NCBI RefSeq assembly: GCF_000152825.2
Contig: NC_014414.1
Location: 1,426,001-1,490,000 of the forward strand
Length of the DNA stretch: 64,000 bases
From: Parvularcula bermudensis HTCC2503
Lineage (GTDB): Bacteria > Pseudomonadota > Alphaproteobacteria > Caulobacterales > Parvularculaceae
Direction: 5' to 3'
Below the pieces are notes generated by a model that did no database searches, was not told the DNA's origin, and saw nothing but the letters and a program-made list of their open reading frames with translations. This document shows, piece by piece, positions 49,701 through 58,033 of this stretch (position 1 is the first letter of the stretch; each line of letters starts with the position of its first letter). Both the position numbers and the translations under genes were made by a program.

Positions 49701-50528
49701 GGTCAGGCGGCGCCGTCGGCCCCGAGCTCTCAGCCTTCACCAGCGGCACCTGCTGGCGTTGCGCCCGCGGCGCAGCCGGGCGGGGCAAGACAAACGGTCG
49801 AGCCGGTGTTCCATCGGATTGATCAAATGCTCGCAGTGCCCCAAAGCGTGAGATTATGGCGTGCCCAGGTCGCCGATCGTCCGTCGGAGGACGACCTTCA
49901 GCGGTGGGCCACCCGCCTTGATGAGGGGACCCGGAACGAGTGGGTCCAGCGCTTCGCGAAATCCCATCCGATGCGGCGTCAGGAATGGTTGCTCGCCCGC
50001 ATCCTCGCAAAACATGCGGTGGCGGATTATCTGGGGCTGCCGAGTGGTGACCCGGTCGTGATCGGACAGCACGCCTCAGGCCAGCCGATGGCGGTTGTCA
50101 CCCACGCGGGGGCCGTGCCCACGGCCGCTCCGCCCCTCAGTATTGCCCATAAGGACGGCATGGCCGTCATCGGTGTCGGCGCCTCTGCCATCGGGGCAGA
50201 CATCGAACGGGTTGGGATCGTGCGCGACAGTGTCGGCATGGCTGAGCGGATCCTGACCGACGATGAGCGATATTATCTCGACCAGGCGCGAAGCCGCAGC
50301 GCGGCCCTCGTGACGTTCTGGGCCTTAAAAGAGGCGACGGCGAAATTGCTGGCGGCTCCTTTTGTTGGGCAGGAGCGGGCCTTTGTTGTCGACGCCATCC
50401 GCGAAGATACGGGAGAGGCCATGGTCGGCTTTGCCGGAACGATGGTCCGGGCTTCCTTCCGGGTCGTCGGTGAATATGTGTATGCCGTGGCCTATTACGA
50501 GGCGGCGGCGGCGCAGGCGGCGGAATAG
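46770..50528 (+). CDS. Synthase subunit KS-AT-phosphopantetheinyl transferase
   Basis: About 1252 aa from ATG 46770; GTG 46758 overlaps the PKS1 stop and is an alternative. KS is residues about 5-440 with Cys212 (DGACASTS), EAHGTGI and VGHTIPAAG, a full triad, so it is not a chain-length factor. AT is about 590-900 with Ser688 (GHSTGE) and His798 (WAYHTEF), but the usual GQGSQ is GEHSQ and the Arg that binds the malonyl carboxylate aligns with Met. A Ser/Ala/Pro linker precedes a C-terminal phosphopantetheinyl transferase with Asp1144-x-Glu1146 (GADIERV) and WALKEATAK (Lys1187). It can activate the ACP of PKS1. The two genes are one operon. Confidence 0.88.
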   Translation: MTKPLDIAIVGMDGMFAKAPDKEIFWSNILNKVNAITEASDEWLGEERLLDPDAPLEKLRIYTRRGGFLHDISRFDPRPYGTMPISVLGGEADQFLALHGTALALRDGGYGEDRDFDRSRVGVIFGHAIHANRGNVNGFQHAIMVDQVLHTLDHLLPDMSDATRDEAEKILRKRLPKFSVDTLPALVPNMMTGRICNRLDLQGPNYILDGACASTSLALLAAADELRSGRADMMLAGGVNTTTSSLVYGVFCQLGALSRNEQVRPFSAHADGTLLGEGQGVFLLKRLEDALQNEDQIHAVIKGVGISSDGRSSGLMAPFQRGEEQAIARAYENTGIDPNSIDLLEAHGTGIPLGDRTEVNAMRAVFGERTGGVPHIALGSVKSMVGHTIPAAGAASLIKVTMALKEGILPPTLVEERNPDLGLETTPFYLNREPRPWLRRKDQPRRAGINSFGFGGINSHISVEESPYASMSDLPVFGTRRVWGPELFTWAANSKEDLLGTLRTAQNALAEGESSQQAFTTFADQTVDKAASDGGNHRLAFVAKDFDSLKKKLETAEKRLADKDEADFGIVKSGIFYASDAKQGKVAFMYPGEHSQYAGMLSDILFTSPTTHRWMERLEDLFGDSRAIAHRQLLFGPRDEYTEEERKLADETLARVEEGSEAVFFTDMAYFRLLSSLGVKPDAMIGHSTGENAALISSNVIGLNEEGVSNFIRSMNTIFQSIEERGEIPSGTLLNVGAVAPEAIQDVLGRFPDVRFTMDNCPNQAIIFGPKDVMETVGKELAGKGGVVTPLPLSWAYHTEFIKPLADEFHALFQGAPIGEPIATLYSCSTAEPYPDAPADIFDTAAQQYMTRVRFTDVIQRMYNDGVRSFIEVGAGSSLQGFVKDILKADDVLVASCDNRKRSPLESLLTLLGQLFTVQLLPDAAVLKPTVRTDYENVSDDPRLPSELPLIHLDEDSAEKLRQTLKVTSSGAPAASAGQAAPSAPSSQPSPAAPAGVAPAAQPGGARQTVEPVFHRIDQMLAVPQSVRLWRAQVADRPSEDDLQRWATRLDEGTRNEWVQRFAKSHPMRRQEWLLARILAKHAVADYLGLPSGDPVVIGQHASGQPMAVVTHAGAVPTAAPPLSIAHKDGMAVIGVGASAIGADIERVGIVRDSVGMAERILTDDERYYLDQARSRSAALVTFWALKEATAKLLAAPFVGQERAFVVDAIREDTGEAMVGFAGTMVRASFRVVGEYVYAVAYYEAAAAQAAE

Positions 50529-50647
50529 GCTTAAGACTAAGGACAACCAGGCCGCGGGGGCGGGGCCCAGCCGCCCCTTCGGCTTTTCCGACCACTCTCA
50601 GCTTTCTGGTCGATCTCTCCACAGTGGGAGAGACCACCGGCGCGCCA

Positions 50648-50680
50648 CAAAAAACCGGCCCGCCATGGGCGGACCGGTTT
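50648..50680 (-). terminator. Bidirectional rho-independent terminator
   Basis: AACCGG-C-CCGCC, loop ATG, GGCGG-A-CCGGTT: a 12-position stem with one mismatch. On the minus strand it is followed by TTTTTT, so it ends the esterase gene; on the plus strand only TTT follows, so it may partly end the PKS operon. Confidence 0.75.
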
Positions 50681-50727
50681 CCCGTCATATCGGTCTTTTC
50701 AGCTCAGTCAGGGGAGGGGGAGCGCTC

Positions 50728-51723
50728 TTACCACTTCCCTTCGCTGAAGAACTGCCAGATCGCACTTTCAGCATTGAATGTCTGGGTGGTCTCGATATCG
50801 AGCGCTTTTTGCCAGAATTTGGGTTCCATGCCCGGCCAGGAATGGCCGCCCCCGCGAATGACGCAATATTGGACCGCACTACAGGACGAATAGCAGATCG
50901 TATCGGGTGTCTTTTGGGTCGATTGAATGCTGCCTGAGCATTTGTTCTCACGGCGCCAGAAATCGATCGTCTGCTGCACGGAGGGATAGGAGTCGGCATT
51001 GTTCGCCAAGCTCAAGCTGCCTGAGCCTCCCTCTAGAGGAATATTGGAGTCCTCGGTCCCATGGATGTGGAGGACGCGGACCGGTTTGCTGGGATTGCAG
51101 GATCGGGTGGTCATGGTGGCCGCGACCGGGGCGATCGCTGCAATTGTATCGGACATCCGGCAGGCCAGGAGATAGCTGAACATGCCCCCCTTGGAGATTC
51201 CCGTGGCATAGATCCGGCGTTGATCCACTTTATAACGCCGTTCGATGTCTTGGAGCATCGCCCGGACAAAAGCGACATCGTCGACCCCGCGTTTTTCCGC
51301 AGAGCCCTGGTTCAGTCCGCTGCCGGCGTTCCAGGTGCCGCCATTGGCGCTGCGCCCCTTTGTGCCATTTGGAAACGCCACGAGGATGTTCGCCCGTTCG
51401 GCCAGCTTCGGCAAGCCGCTGAAATCGGCCATATTTTTCGCATTTCCGCCGCCGCCATGGAACGCCATGATGAGCGCCGTTGGCCGCTCGGAATTCAAGT
51501 TGCGCGGGACGTAGAGCAGATAATTGCGGGTCATCCCCCCGGCCCGTACGTCAAATTGGACGAGGCCTTTCTCCGCGGGGGTGCCCGTCGAGCCGCGCCC
51601 TGGTTCAGGGGGCTGGTTCCCATTGTTGCGATAGCCCGGACCGGGGCCGCAGGATATGAGCACGAGGGACAACAGAAATGCTGTAACCCCCTTCAGCAAA
51701 AAAGAAGGTGTCTTACGGGGCAT
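50728..51723 (-). CDS. PHB-depolymerase-family esterase, predicted lipoprotein
   Basis: 331 aa. A signal peptide ends in a lipobox LISC (Cys25), so it is likely an outer-membrane or periplasmic lipoprotein. The alpha/beta-hydrolase core has AFHGGGGNAKN, nucleophile Ser in GISKGG, Asp in HIHGTEDSNI, and His in GGGHSWPGM. Family members split PHB oligomers, feruloyl esters or related esters. Together with 28472-29413, it flanks the synthase genes. Substrate unknown. A Gly/Asn/Pro-rich linker (residues 26-50) follows the lipobox. Confidence 0.8.
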   Translation of the reverse strand: MPRKTPSFLLKGVTAFLLSLVLISCGPGPGYRNNGNQPPEPGRGSTGTPAEKGLVQFDVRAGGMTRNYLLYVPRNLNSERPTALIMAFHGGGGNAKNMADFSGLPKLAERANILVAFPNGTKGRSANGGTWNAGSGLNQGSAEKRGVDDVAFVRAMLQDIERRYKVDQRRIYATGISKGGMFSYLLACRMSDTIAAIAPVAATMTTRSCNPSKPVRVLHIHGTEDSNIPLEGGSGSLSLANNADSYPSVQQTIDFWRRENKCSGSIQSTQKTPDTICYSSCSAVQYCVIRGGGHSWPGMEPKFWQKALDIETTQTFNAESAIWQFFSEGKW

Positions 51724-52004
51724 AGGATCACTCCAAATCTTGGCCGCTTTCCACCGCTAGCAGTCGTCTCGATCAAGTCCATAGTGAGATCCACCGCCGC
51801 CTCTAATTGGCCCGATCCCTGCTATGATCTTGGTCTGTATAGACAACTGCCGGGCAGTGGTCTTAAATGATATAACAGTAATGCCTAAACGCCCGAGACC
51901 GCATCGAGTTCTTGCGGCGGTGCAAAAAAAACGGCATATTGCGGTGCATATAAATGCGCCGTCGTGAATAGGGTGGTGGGCAACCACCTGTTGGGAGAGT
52001 GGCT

Positions 52005-52283
52005 GTGAATTCCGCTGATATTGATCGCGCCGTCGTCGGCATCCTGGAACGGTTTACCGACGATTGGGGCGTCGACCATCAGATCACCCCTGACTCGCAA
52101 ATCGTGGCCGATCTCGAATTCGAGTCGATCGATGTGATCCAGCTCGTGGTCGCCATCGAGCAGCATTTCGGCATCCGCAATATGGGATTTGATGAATTGC
52201 TGATGAAGGACGGCAAATATGTCGACGACCTGACCGTCCGGCAAATTGCGGACTTCATTAACAAAAAGATCAACGGCGCCTGA
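52005..52283 (+). CDS. Acyl carrier protein
   Basis: 92 aa, start GTG 52005 with GGGAGAG upstream; GTG 51999 would add two residues. The phosphopantetheine Ser41 lies in DLEFESIDVIQLVVAIE, with Glu in place of the common Asp before Ser, as in several free-standing ACPs of lipid or polyketide pathways. It sits ahead of the phosphodiesterase and hydrolase genes on the same strand. Confidence 0.88.
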   Translation: MNSADIDRAVVGILERFTDDWGVDHQITPDSQIVADLEFESIDVIQLVVAIEQHFGIRNMGFDELLMKDGKYVDDLTVRQIADFINKKINGA

Positions 52284-52375
52284 CGATGGGGGAGGCACGG
52301 TCGTCTTAAGTCGGACGATGTGGGACTGGCCTCGATCGCGGCGAAATAGAGTTAAATTGGGAAGTGGGAAGAACT

Positions 52376-53974
52376 ATGGTCAAGACACTCTTTATCGGAA
52401 TGGATGGCGCGACCTTCACGGTCCTCGATCAGCTGACCAACGATCCCTATGGCGAAGGCGTGACCATGCCTTTCATGCGAAAGGTCATGAATGAGGGCTT
52501 CCACGCCAAATTGCGGTCTACGCCTCACCCCTTAACCCCGCCTGCCTGGACATCGCTGGTCACCGGACGGTCGCCCGGGCACCATGGTGTCTATGATTTC
52601 GTGCGGTTTGAGGATCGGGGGAACGAGATGTTCTTCACCCTCTACGATTCCCGGGACATTCGGAAAGAGACAATCTGGTCGATTGCGAGCCGTCAGGACC
52701 GCTCGGTGGTGTCGCTGAACTTCCCCATGATGGCGCCGGTCAACCCGGTGAATGGCTCTTTGGTCCCGGGCTTTGTCTCCTGGAAGCACCTCAAGATGAA
52801 TGTCACGCCGCCTGAGCTTTATGACCGGCTCAAGGGGATCGACGGTTTCAACGCCAAGGAACTCGCCTGGGACTTCGAGCGGGAAGCCCAGATCGGGGAG
52901 CAGATGAGCCAGGATGAGCTTGAGCGCTGGGTCACAGAACATATGCCGCGTGAGGAGCAATGGTTCCGTATCGCCGAGGCGCTGCTCAAAGAGGATCAAC
53001 CCGACATCTGTGCGGTGATGTTCGACGGCACCGATAAATTGCAGCACCAGGTCTGGCACGTGCTCGATCCGCAACGGATCGAAGCGGGTCTGAGCGATGA
53101 GGACAAACGCCTCAGGGAGATGGTGCTCAACTATTTCCGGACCCTGGACAGCTATGTCGAGCGTCTGGTCGGTCTCGCCGGCGACGATGTGCAGGTCTTC
53201 TTCGCGTCCGACCACGGATTTACCGGGTCTGAGTACGTATTCCGGGTGAACCGTCTGCTGGGCGAACTCGGCTATCTCAAATGGCGGAAACACGAGGGAT
53301 CGGACGCCGATAAGCGGCGCGAAGATGCGAATTTCGCGGACCTCGATTGGGAACACACAAAAGCGTTCTGCCCGACGCCGTCGAGCAATGGCATTGTCAT
53401 CCGCCTCGCTGAAAATGAGGGCGATCCCGGCGTGCCGATCGAAGAGTATTACGAGTTCCGGCAAAAGCTGATCGACGATCTGATGGCCTTCGAACATCCC
53501 GAGGGCGGGCGGCCCTTCATCCGCGATATTCTTTTGCGGGAAGAGGTTTTCCCGGGCATTGCCCGACGGGAAGCGCCCGATCTGACGCTGATCCTCGACG
53601 ATTACGGCTTCGTCTCGGTGAAGGACCGGGCCCCGACGATCATCAAGCGGCCGGTGATGATCGGGACGCACCATCCTGACGGGATCTTCCTTGCCTATGG
53701 GAACGGCGTTGCCAATACGAGCGTCGATCTCATGAACATCATGGATGTCGCCGCGATCCTCGTTTACAGTCTCGGCCTCGATATTCCCGAGGACTTCGAG
53801 GCAAAGGTTCCGGACGAATTGTTCACGGAAGACTATTTCCGGAGCAATCCGGTGAAAATCGGTGATCCGACCATGGCGGTCCAATTCAACCGTCAGGGGA
53901 CGGAGGGAATGTCAGATCACGATAAAGAGAAGATCTTCGATCAGCTCCGGGCATTGGGCTACCTCGAAGATTAA
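52376..53974 (+). CDS. Type I phosphodiesterase/alkaline-phosphatase-superfamily enzyme
   Basis: 532 aa from ATG 52376, with GGGAAG upstream. Metal ligand Asp10 (IGMDGATF), nucleophile Thr59 in PPAWTSLVTG, then DGTDKLQH, SDHGFTG and GTHHPDGI complete the two-metal site of the nucleotide pyrophosphatase/phosphodiesterase group. No signal peptide, so cytoplasmic. The reaction could be hydrolysis or transfer of a phosphate-bearing headgroup. It follows the ACP by 92 bases. Confidence 0.85.
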   Translation: MVKTLFIGMDGATFTVLDQLTNDPYGEGVTMPFMRKVMNEGFHAKLRSTPHPLTPPAWTSLVTGRSPGHHGVYDFVRFEDRGNEMFFTLYDSRDIRKETIWSIASRQDRSVVSLNFPMMAPVNPVNGSLVPGFVSWKHLKMNVTPPELYDRLKGIDGFNAKELAWDFEREAQIGEQMSQDELERWVTEHMPREEQWFRIAEALLKEDQPDICAVMFDGTDKLQHQVWHVLDPQRIEAGLSDEDKRLREMVLNYFRTLDSYVERLVGLAGDDVQVFFASDHGFTGSEYVFRVNRLLGELGYLKWRKHEGSDADKRREDANFADLDWEHTKAFCPTPSSNGIVIRLAENEGDPGVPIEEYYEFRQKLIDDLMAFEHPEGGRPFIRDILLREEVFPGIARREAPDLTLILDDYGFVSVKDRAPTIIKRPVMIGTHHPDGIFLAYGNGVANTSVDLMNIMDVAAILVYSLGLDIPEDFEAKVPDELFTEDYFRSNPVKIGDPTMAVQFNRQGTEGMSDHDKEKIFDQLRALGYLED

Positions 53975-53995
53975 TCGCGCCAAGGGGGTTTGGCC

Positions 53996-54892
53996 ATGGA
54001 AGTTGTCTCGTGCCGGGGGGCGCAAATCAGCGTTACCCAGCTTGATCCGCTGGGGGCGGAGCGTCCCAATGCGCCGGACATCGTCCTGGTGCATGGGCTC
54101 GCAAGCAATATGGCCTTCTGGTATGGCGGCGTCGCGATGATGCTGCGGGCCTTCGGTCGGGTGACTGTGCTTGATCTGCGCGGCCACGGCCTCTCTTCCA
54201 TGCCCGCTACCGGTTACACGGCTGAGGCCATGGCGGAGGATTTGTCCGATGTGCTCGATTTCCTCGGTCTCGATCGGGTGTTTTTGATCGGCCATTCCTA
54301 TGGTGGCCTGGTCAGCTTCTGCTTTGCCACCAATTGGCCGGACCGGGTCCGGGCCTTGGTCCTCGCCGACTCTCGCCTGCCCGTGGTGCAGCCCCGTATG
54401 GCCCTTGGCAGCTGGTCACAGGGGGGCGCGCTGAAGGGGATGCTGAAGGAGCTGGGGGTTGTTCTCGATGAGAATGACGGTGAATTCGGCGTCGCCCTGC
54501 TCACAGCGATTGCGCGGCTGAAACTCGAAAGCCCCGAACGCGCGGCGGTTCTTGAGCAAAAAGTGATCAATAGCGGTCGGGTCATGGGAAAGCGGTCGGC
54601 CAAACGCTGGATCGAGCTGCTCGATAACACGACCGCGGCCAAAGATTTCCAGTTTGGGACCGACCGCCCCGTCGAGGCCTTGAACGTGCTGAAGGCGCCG
54701 ACCTTTGCGCTTTACGGGCGCAAGAGTATGACGCTGAAATCCGGCGTCGCACTGGCGCGGGCATGTCCAAGGGCGCGGTTCCATGTCATTCCTGGGGCAG
54801 GGCATTTCTTCCCCGCATCACGGCCAAAGGAATTTGCCATGCGTACGGCGGCTTTCTTGACCCAAGAGGGCGGGATCCGGCCCGCGGCCTAA
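53996..54892 (+). CDS. Alpha/beta hydrolase
   Basis: 298 aa. VLVHGLASNMAFW is the oxyanion region, GHSYGG holds the nucleophile Ser, and GAGHFFP the His. AAGGGGG lies upstream of ATG 53996; TTG 53990 is a weaker start. It is the last plus-strand gene of the synthase group and could be a free-standing thioesterase, missing from PKS1 and PKS2. The family is broad, so this is a guess. Confidence 0.82.
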   Translation: MEVVSCRGAQISVTQLDPLGAERPNAPDIVLVHGLASNMAFWYGGVAMMLRAFGRVTVLDLRGHGLSSMPATGYTAEAMAEDLSDVLDFLGLDRVFLIGHSYGGLVSFCFATNWPDRVRALVLADSRLPVVQPRMALGSWSQGGALKGMLKELGVVLDENDGEFGVALLTAIARLKLESPERAAVLEQKVINSGRVMGKRSAKRWIELLDNTTAAKDFQFGTDRPVEALNVLKAPTFALYGRKSMTLKSGVALARACPRARFHVIPGAGHFFPASRPKEFAMRTAAFLTQEGGIRPAA

Positions 54893-55374
54893 AACAAATC
54901 ACTACTTCTGTCATACAGGCTGAGCAAGTTGAGCCTTTTATGTCGCGAACAGCGACGATTCCCGTTCTCTTATGAGGCGTGGAAATCGCGTGTATGACAT
55001 CCGGCGCATCAGGGGCATCGGTTCGCCGGGGATAGGGGGCCGACTTCCCCCATAAGGGGGACGACGCCGAGCGATCTCTCCCCCCCGTCTGCGCGGGCGT
55101 CCACCCAGCGAAAGGGAAATCCCGGCCTTTTGTGAATGGGGACGCGCGCGAGGGGGCTGCCGAGCGGGGCCTCCGCGCCATTTCTGCATCTTATCGATGG
55201 GGCCCGCGCGTCCTGTCTTCATGGGAACCAGCGCCCAGTTCACGTGAAAATGCTTAAGCCCTAGGAACGGGGGAGGCCGGAAGGCTTCGTGAAGCCTCTT
55301 TAAGGGGGCACGCCGGGCCGGAGACGGGGGAGACAGGGCGCCGCTTTGGCGCCCCGTCACCCCGCCGCTGGGTC
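54893..55374. other. Intergenic region between convergent genes
   Basis: 482 bases with no supportable gene. AGGCTGAGC and GAGCCT form a weak hairpin near 54917-54936, soon after the hydrolase stop. GGGCGCC-GCTTT-GGCGCCC (55337-55355) is a perfect 7-bp stem close to the end of the minus-strand export gene, without a T-run. Confidence 0.4.
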
Positions 55375-57798
55375 TTAGGGGAACCAGGACCAGACTTCGA
55401 CCTGGAAGAAGCGGATCAAGAACAAGAGATAGGCCCGCCACAGCGGCATCGTATCGGTCTCGATCTTCGCATACCCTGTCATATTCGAGGGGAGGTCGGG
55501 AACCTCTTCATCAATACTGGCCACGATCCGCAGCACCTGCTCGCCGCGCTGGGGATCGACCGTCGGCGCAATCGAGTTGACCGTACCGTAGGTGACATCG
55601 TCGCTGAACCCCCAGGTCCGGATCCGAACCCGCTGCCCCACCTCAAGGAACCGGGCTTCGTTTTGGGACACGAATACCTGCACTTTTGGGCGCTGCATGT
55701 TCTCGATCTCGACGAACAGATCGCCAACGCGGAGATAATCGCCGAGACGGAGCGTCTCTTCGGGGGTCACGACCTGACCACCAATGGTTGCACGGAGCGT
55801 GGTCCGGCTCACCTCGTCCTGTCGGTAAGACAGATCCTGCTCCAGCCGGGTGACATCGGCCCGGGCCGCCGCGATTTCTGACGGTGTGGCGTCCCGGTCC
55901 ACGACGTCGAGATTGGCCCGGGCGACACCGAGATCGGAGAGGGCTGAGCGATATTCAGACCGGGCCAATTCAACGGCGCGGTTCGAGGTATAGCCATCGG
56001 CGGACAAAGCCTGCTGGCGCTCTAATTCGGCGCGCCGAAAATCCAGCTGGCTGGCCGCCCGTTCCACCTGACGACGGGCCAGTTCGACTTCCTCATCGGT
56101 GGAGCCTTCAAGCAGGCGATCGAGAACGGCGCGGGACTGCGCCAATTCGGCCTCGATAACGCGAATATTACGCTCCGCCTGCCAATTGGTCACCTGCGCA
56201 AGGGGCGCTCCTGCCTCGACGATGTCCCCTTCTTGGACATAAATCTCAGTGATTTCCCCCTCAATGCGCGCGCGTACCTGCGCCCGCTCTTGAGGAAGAA
56301 CTTCGAAATTACCGCCGGGCTTGTACTGATAAGGCCACCAGAGGAACAGGAAGGCGATCACCAAAAGGGCAATTAAAACAGGCTTTGCCCAGCCCGCGCG
56401 GGTCGGCGGGGTGATCTGTGGCAGCGAGGTTGTTTCCTGCTGCGGATGGCGCGTTTTGATATCGATCACGGGGGCCCCAGCTTTTTTCGACTTCTCAGGC
56501 CCGGGCAAGGCGCGTGCCTGATTGCCATCGCGCAGGGCTTGAACATTCTGACGCAGCTTTTCCTGCATCCGATGCGACGCATTTCGGGCGAAATAAAGCC
56601 AGAGGGCCGAGATCATCAGGATGACCGCGAAGATGCCCATTCCTGCGCCCCCGAGATTTCGCTCGAGAACAATGGCCAACATGCCGAACACAAGGGTGAC
56701 GACCGCGATGACGACCAACAGGCTGATGGTAGAAAACAACAAGGCGCCGGTCTTGTCCCATGCTCCCATCTCGTCGGGCGCCTTTTTCCCCCGAAGCACC
56801 ATGCCGAGATACCGGAAAGACCGCTCCCGTAGGAAAGGCTGGCCGATATAGGCGGCAATCCAGCGATAACCGTCGGTGGGGAAAAAGGGCAGGGCCGTGA
56901 CGATCAGCGCGGCGAGCGACATGTGGCTCAGCAGCAGCATGAGATCGGACAGAAAGACCGCGTTCGGCCGCAAGGCCAGCCACATCATGGCGAAAAAGCC
57001 AAAGAGGAACATCCGGGTCAACATCGCTGAGCCGAAGACGCGGCGCTGCGCCTTATAATCAAGGCCCATGATCGCCCGGTGATCGATATAGAACCGGGGG
57101 AAGAAGCCGAAGAATACGTTGATCCCCAGGCTCTGCACGGGGGCGCCATTGACGTAAGCGGCCGTCCCTTGAACCAGTTTACTCACCAGGTTGACGCCGA
57201 AAAGGCTGAGCACGACGAGTACGATAACGCCGACATCGAAAACGGCGCGGCGGAAATCGACCCCCATGGCCTCGCCATGATTGAAATAAACACCAAGACC
57301 CAAGGCGAAAATGGGCAGCGTGATAAAGGATAAAAACCCGAAGGCCGGCCGCAATTGCCCCATCATCGCAAAAAAGGCGGTGGGATCCAGCAAGGTCCGC
57401 CGGAACGGTGTCGCACGGGGATCGGGATCGTCGGGATCGAGGATCCGATCGATCACAGAGGCTTGGTTTTCCTTGGTGGCCGAGACATCCTGGATGATGC
57501 CCATGCCCATCAATTCCTGGGCGAAGGCGGTGAAATTGTTGAGGGTCAGAGTCGTGTCGAATTGGGCTTCAAAGGCGGCTTTCAATTCCACAAATGAGAC
57601 ACGGCCATCCAGACGGGTACAGAAGAAGTATTCCTCCTCTCCGACCTCGAAGATTTTCCCTTCTGGGGTCTTCAAGTAAAAGCGTTTGCGGCCATCGACG
57701 ACATCGGTCGACTGGCTGACGGTCACATCGGGACGAAGCCGATATGGAAGCGGAAGATGGTCTGAAAATTCAGGGCCTTGCGACGCTTTACTGCTCAC
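55375..57798 (-). CDS. PqqD-like / inactive M50-like membrane / HlyD adaptor fusion
   Basis: 807 aa in three parts. Residues about 25-105 look like a PqqD peptide-binding domain (YLKTPEGKIFEVGEEEYFFC...LELKAAF). Residues 135-405 have about eight membrane helices and follow the M50 peptidase fold of YydH-like proteins; the HExxH zinc site aligns with Ser206-KLV-Gln210, so it should be inactive, although FYIDH and PTDGY of the fold remain. Residues about 470-790 are a HlyD-type membrane fusion domain with two coiled-coil stretches. This could be the inner-membrane and periplasmic part of an exporter with TolC. No ABC ATPase is nearby. Confidence 0.7.
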   Translation of the reverse strand: MSSKASQGPEFSDHLPLPYRLRPDVTVSQSTDVVDGRKRFYLKTPEGKIFEVGEEEYFFCTRLDGRVSFVELKAAFEAQFDTTLTLNNFTAFAQELMGMGIIQDVSATKENQASVIDRILDPDDPDPRATPFRRTLLDPTAFFAMMGQLRPAFGFLSFITLPIFALGLGVYFNHGEAMGVDFRRAVFDVGVIVLVVLSLFGVNLVSKLVQGTAAYVNGAPVQSLGINVFFGFFPRFYIDHRAIMGLDYKAQRRVFGSAMLTRMFLFGFFAMMWLALRPNAVFLSDLMLLLSHMSLAALIVTALPFFPTDGYRWIAAYIGQPFLRERSFRYLGMVLRGKKAPDEMGAWDKTGALLFSTISLLVVIAVVTLVFGMLAIVLERNLGGAGMGIFAVILMISALWLYFARNASHRMQEKLRQNVQALRDGNQARALPGPEKSKKAGAPVIDIKTRHPQQETTSLPQITPPTRAGWAKPVLIALLVIAFLFLWWPYQYKPGGNFEVLPQERAQVRARIEGEITEIYVQEGDIVEAGAPLAQVTNWQAERNIRVIEAELAQSRAVLDRLLEGSTDEEVELARRQVERAASQLDFRRAELERQQALSADGYTSNRAVELARSEYRSALSDLGVARANLDVVDRDATPSEIAAARADVTRLEQDLSYRQDEVSRTTLRATIGGQVVTPEETLRLGDYLRVGDLFVEIENMQRPKVQVFVSQNEARFLEVGQRVRIRTWGFSDDVTYGTVNSIAPTVDPQRGEQVLRIVASIDEEVPDLPSNMTGYAKIETDTMPLWRAYLLFLIRFFQVEVWSWFP

Positions 57799-58033
57799 GA
57801 TGATCTCACCATCCCCAGGTTGTACACCAACGCATTTCGCCGTTGCTCGTTATCCTATTCAATAAAGAGCCCAGATGGCAACGCGCTTGCAAAAAACAAA
57901 ACCAATCCGTCCCATCGTCCTTTTCTGAAATGGAATTGTACGATAGGCCATGTAGGCGAAGCACAGCTTGTGCCAGGGCGGTACCGATCAGGGAGATGGT
58001 CCGACTCTATTTGCGGATTAAAAGGAAGGTATC

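Noticed and set aside
52532-53884. 450-aa minus-strand ORF within the phosphodiesterase gene
   Set aside because: Shadow frame with no recognisable fold; the plus strand has complete motifs.
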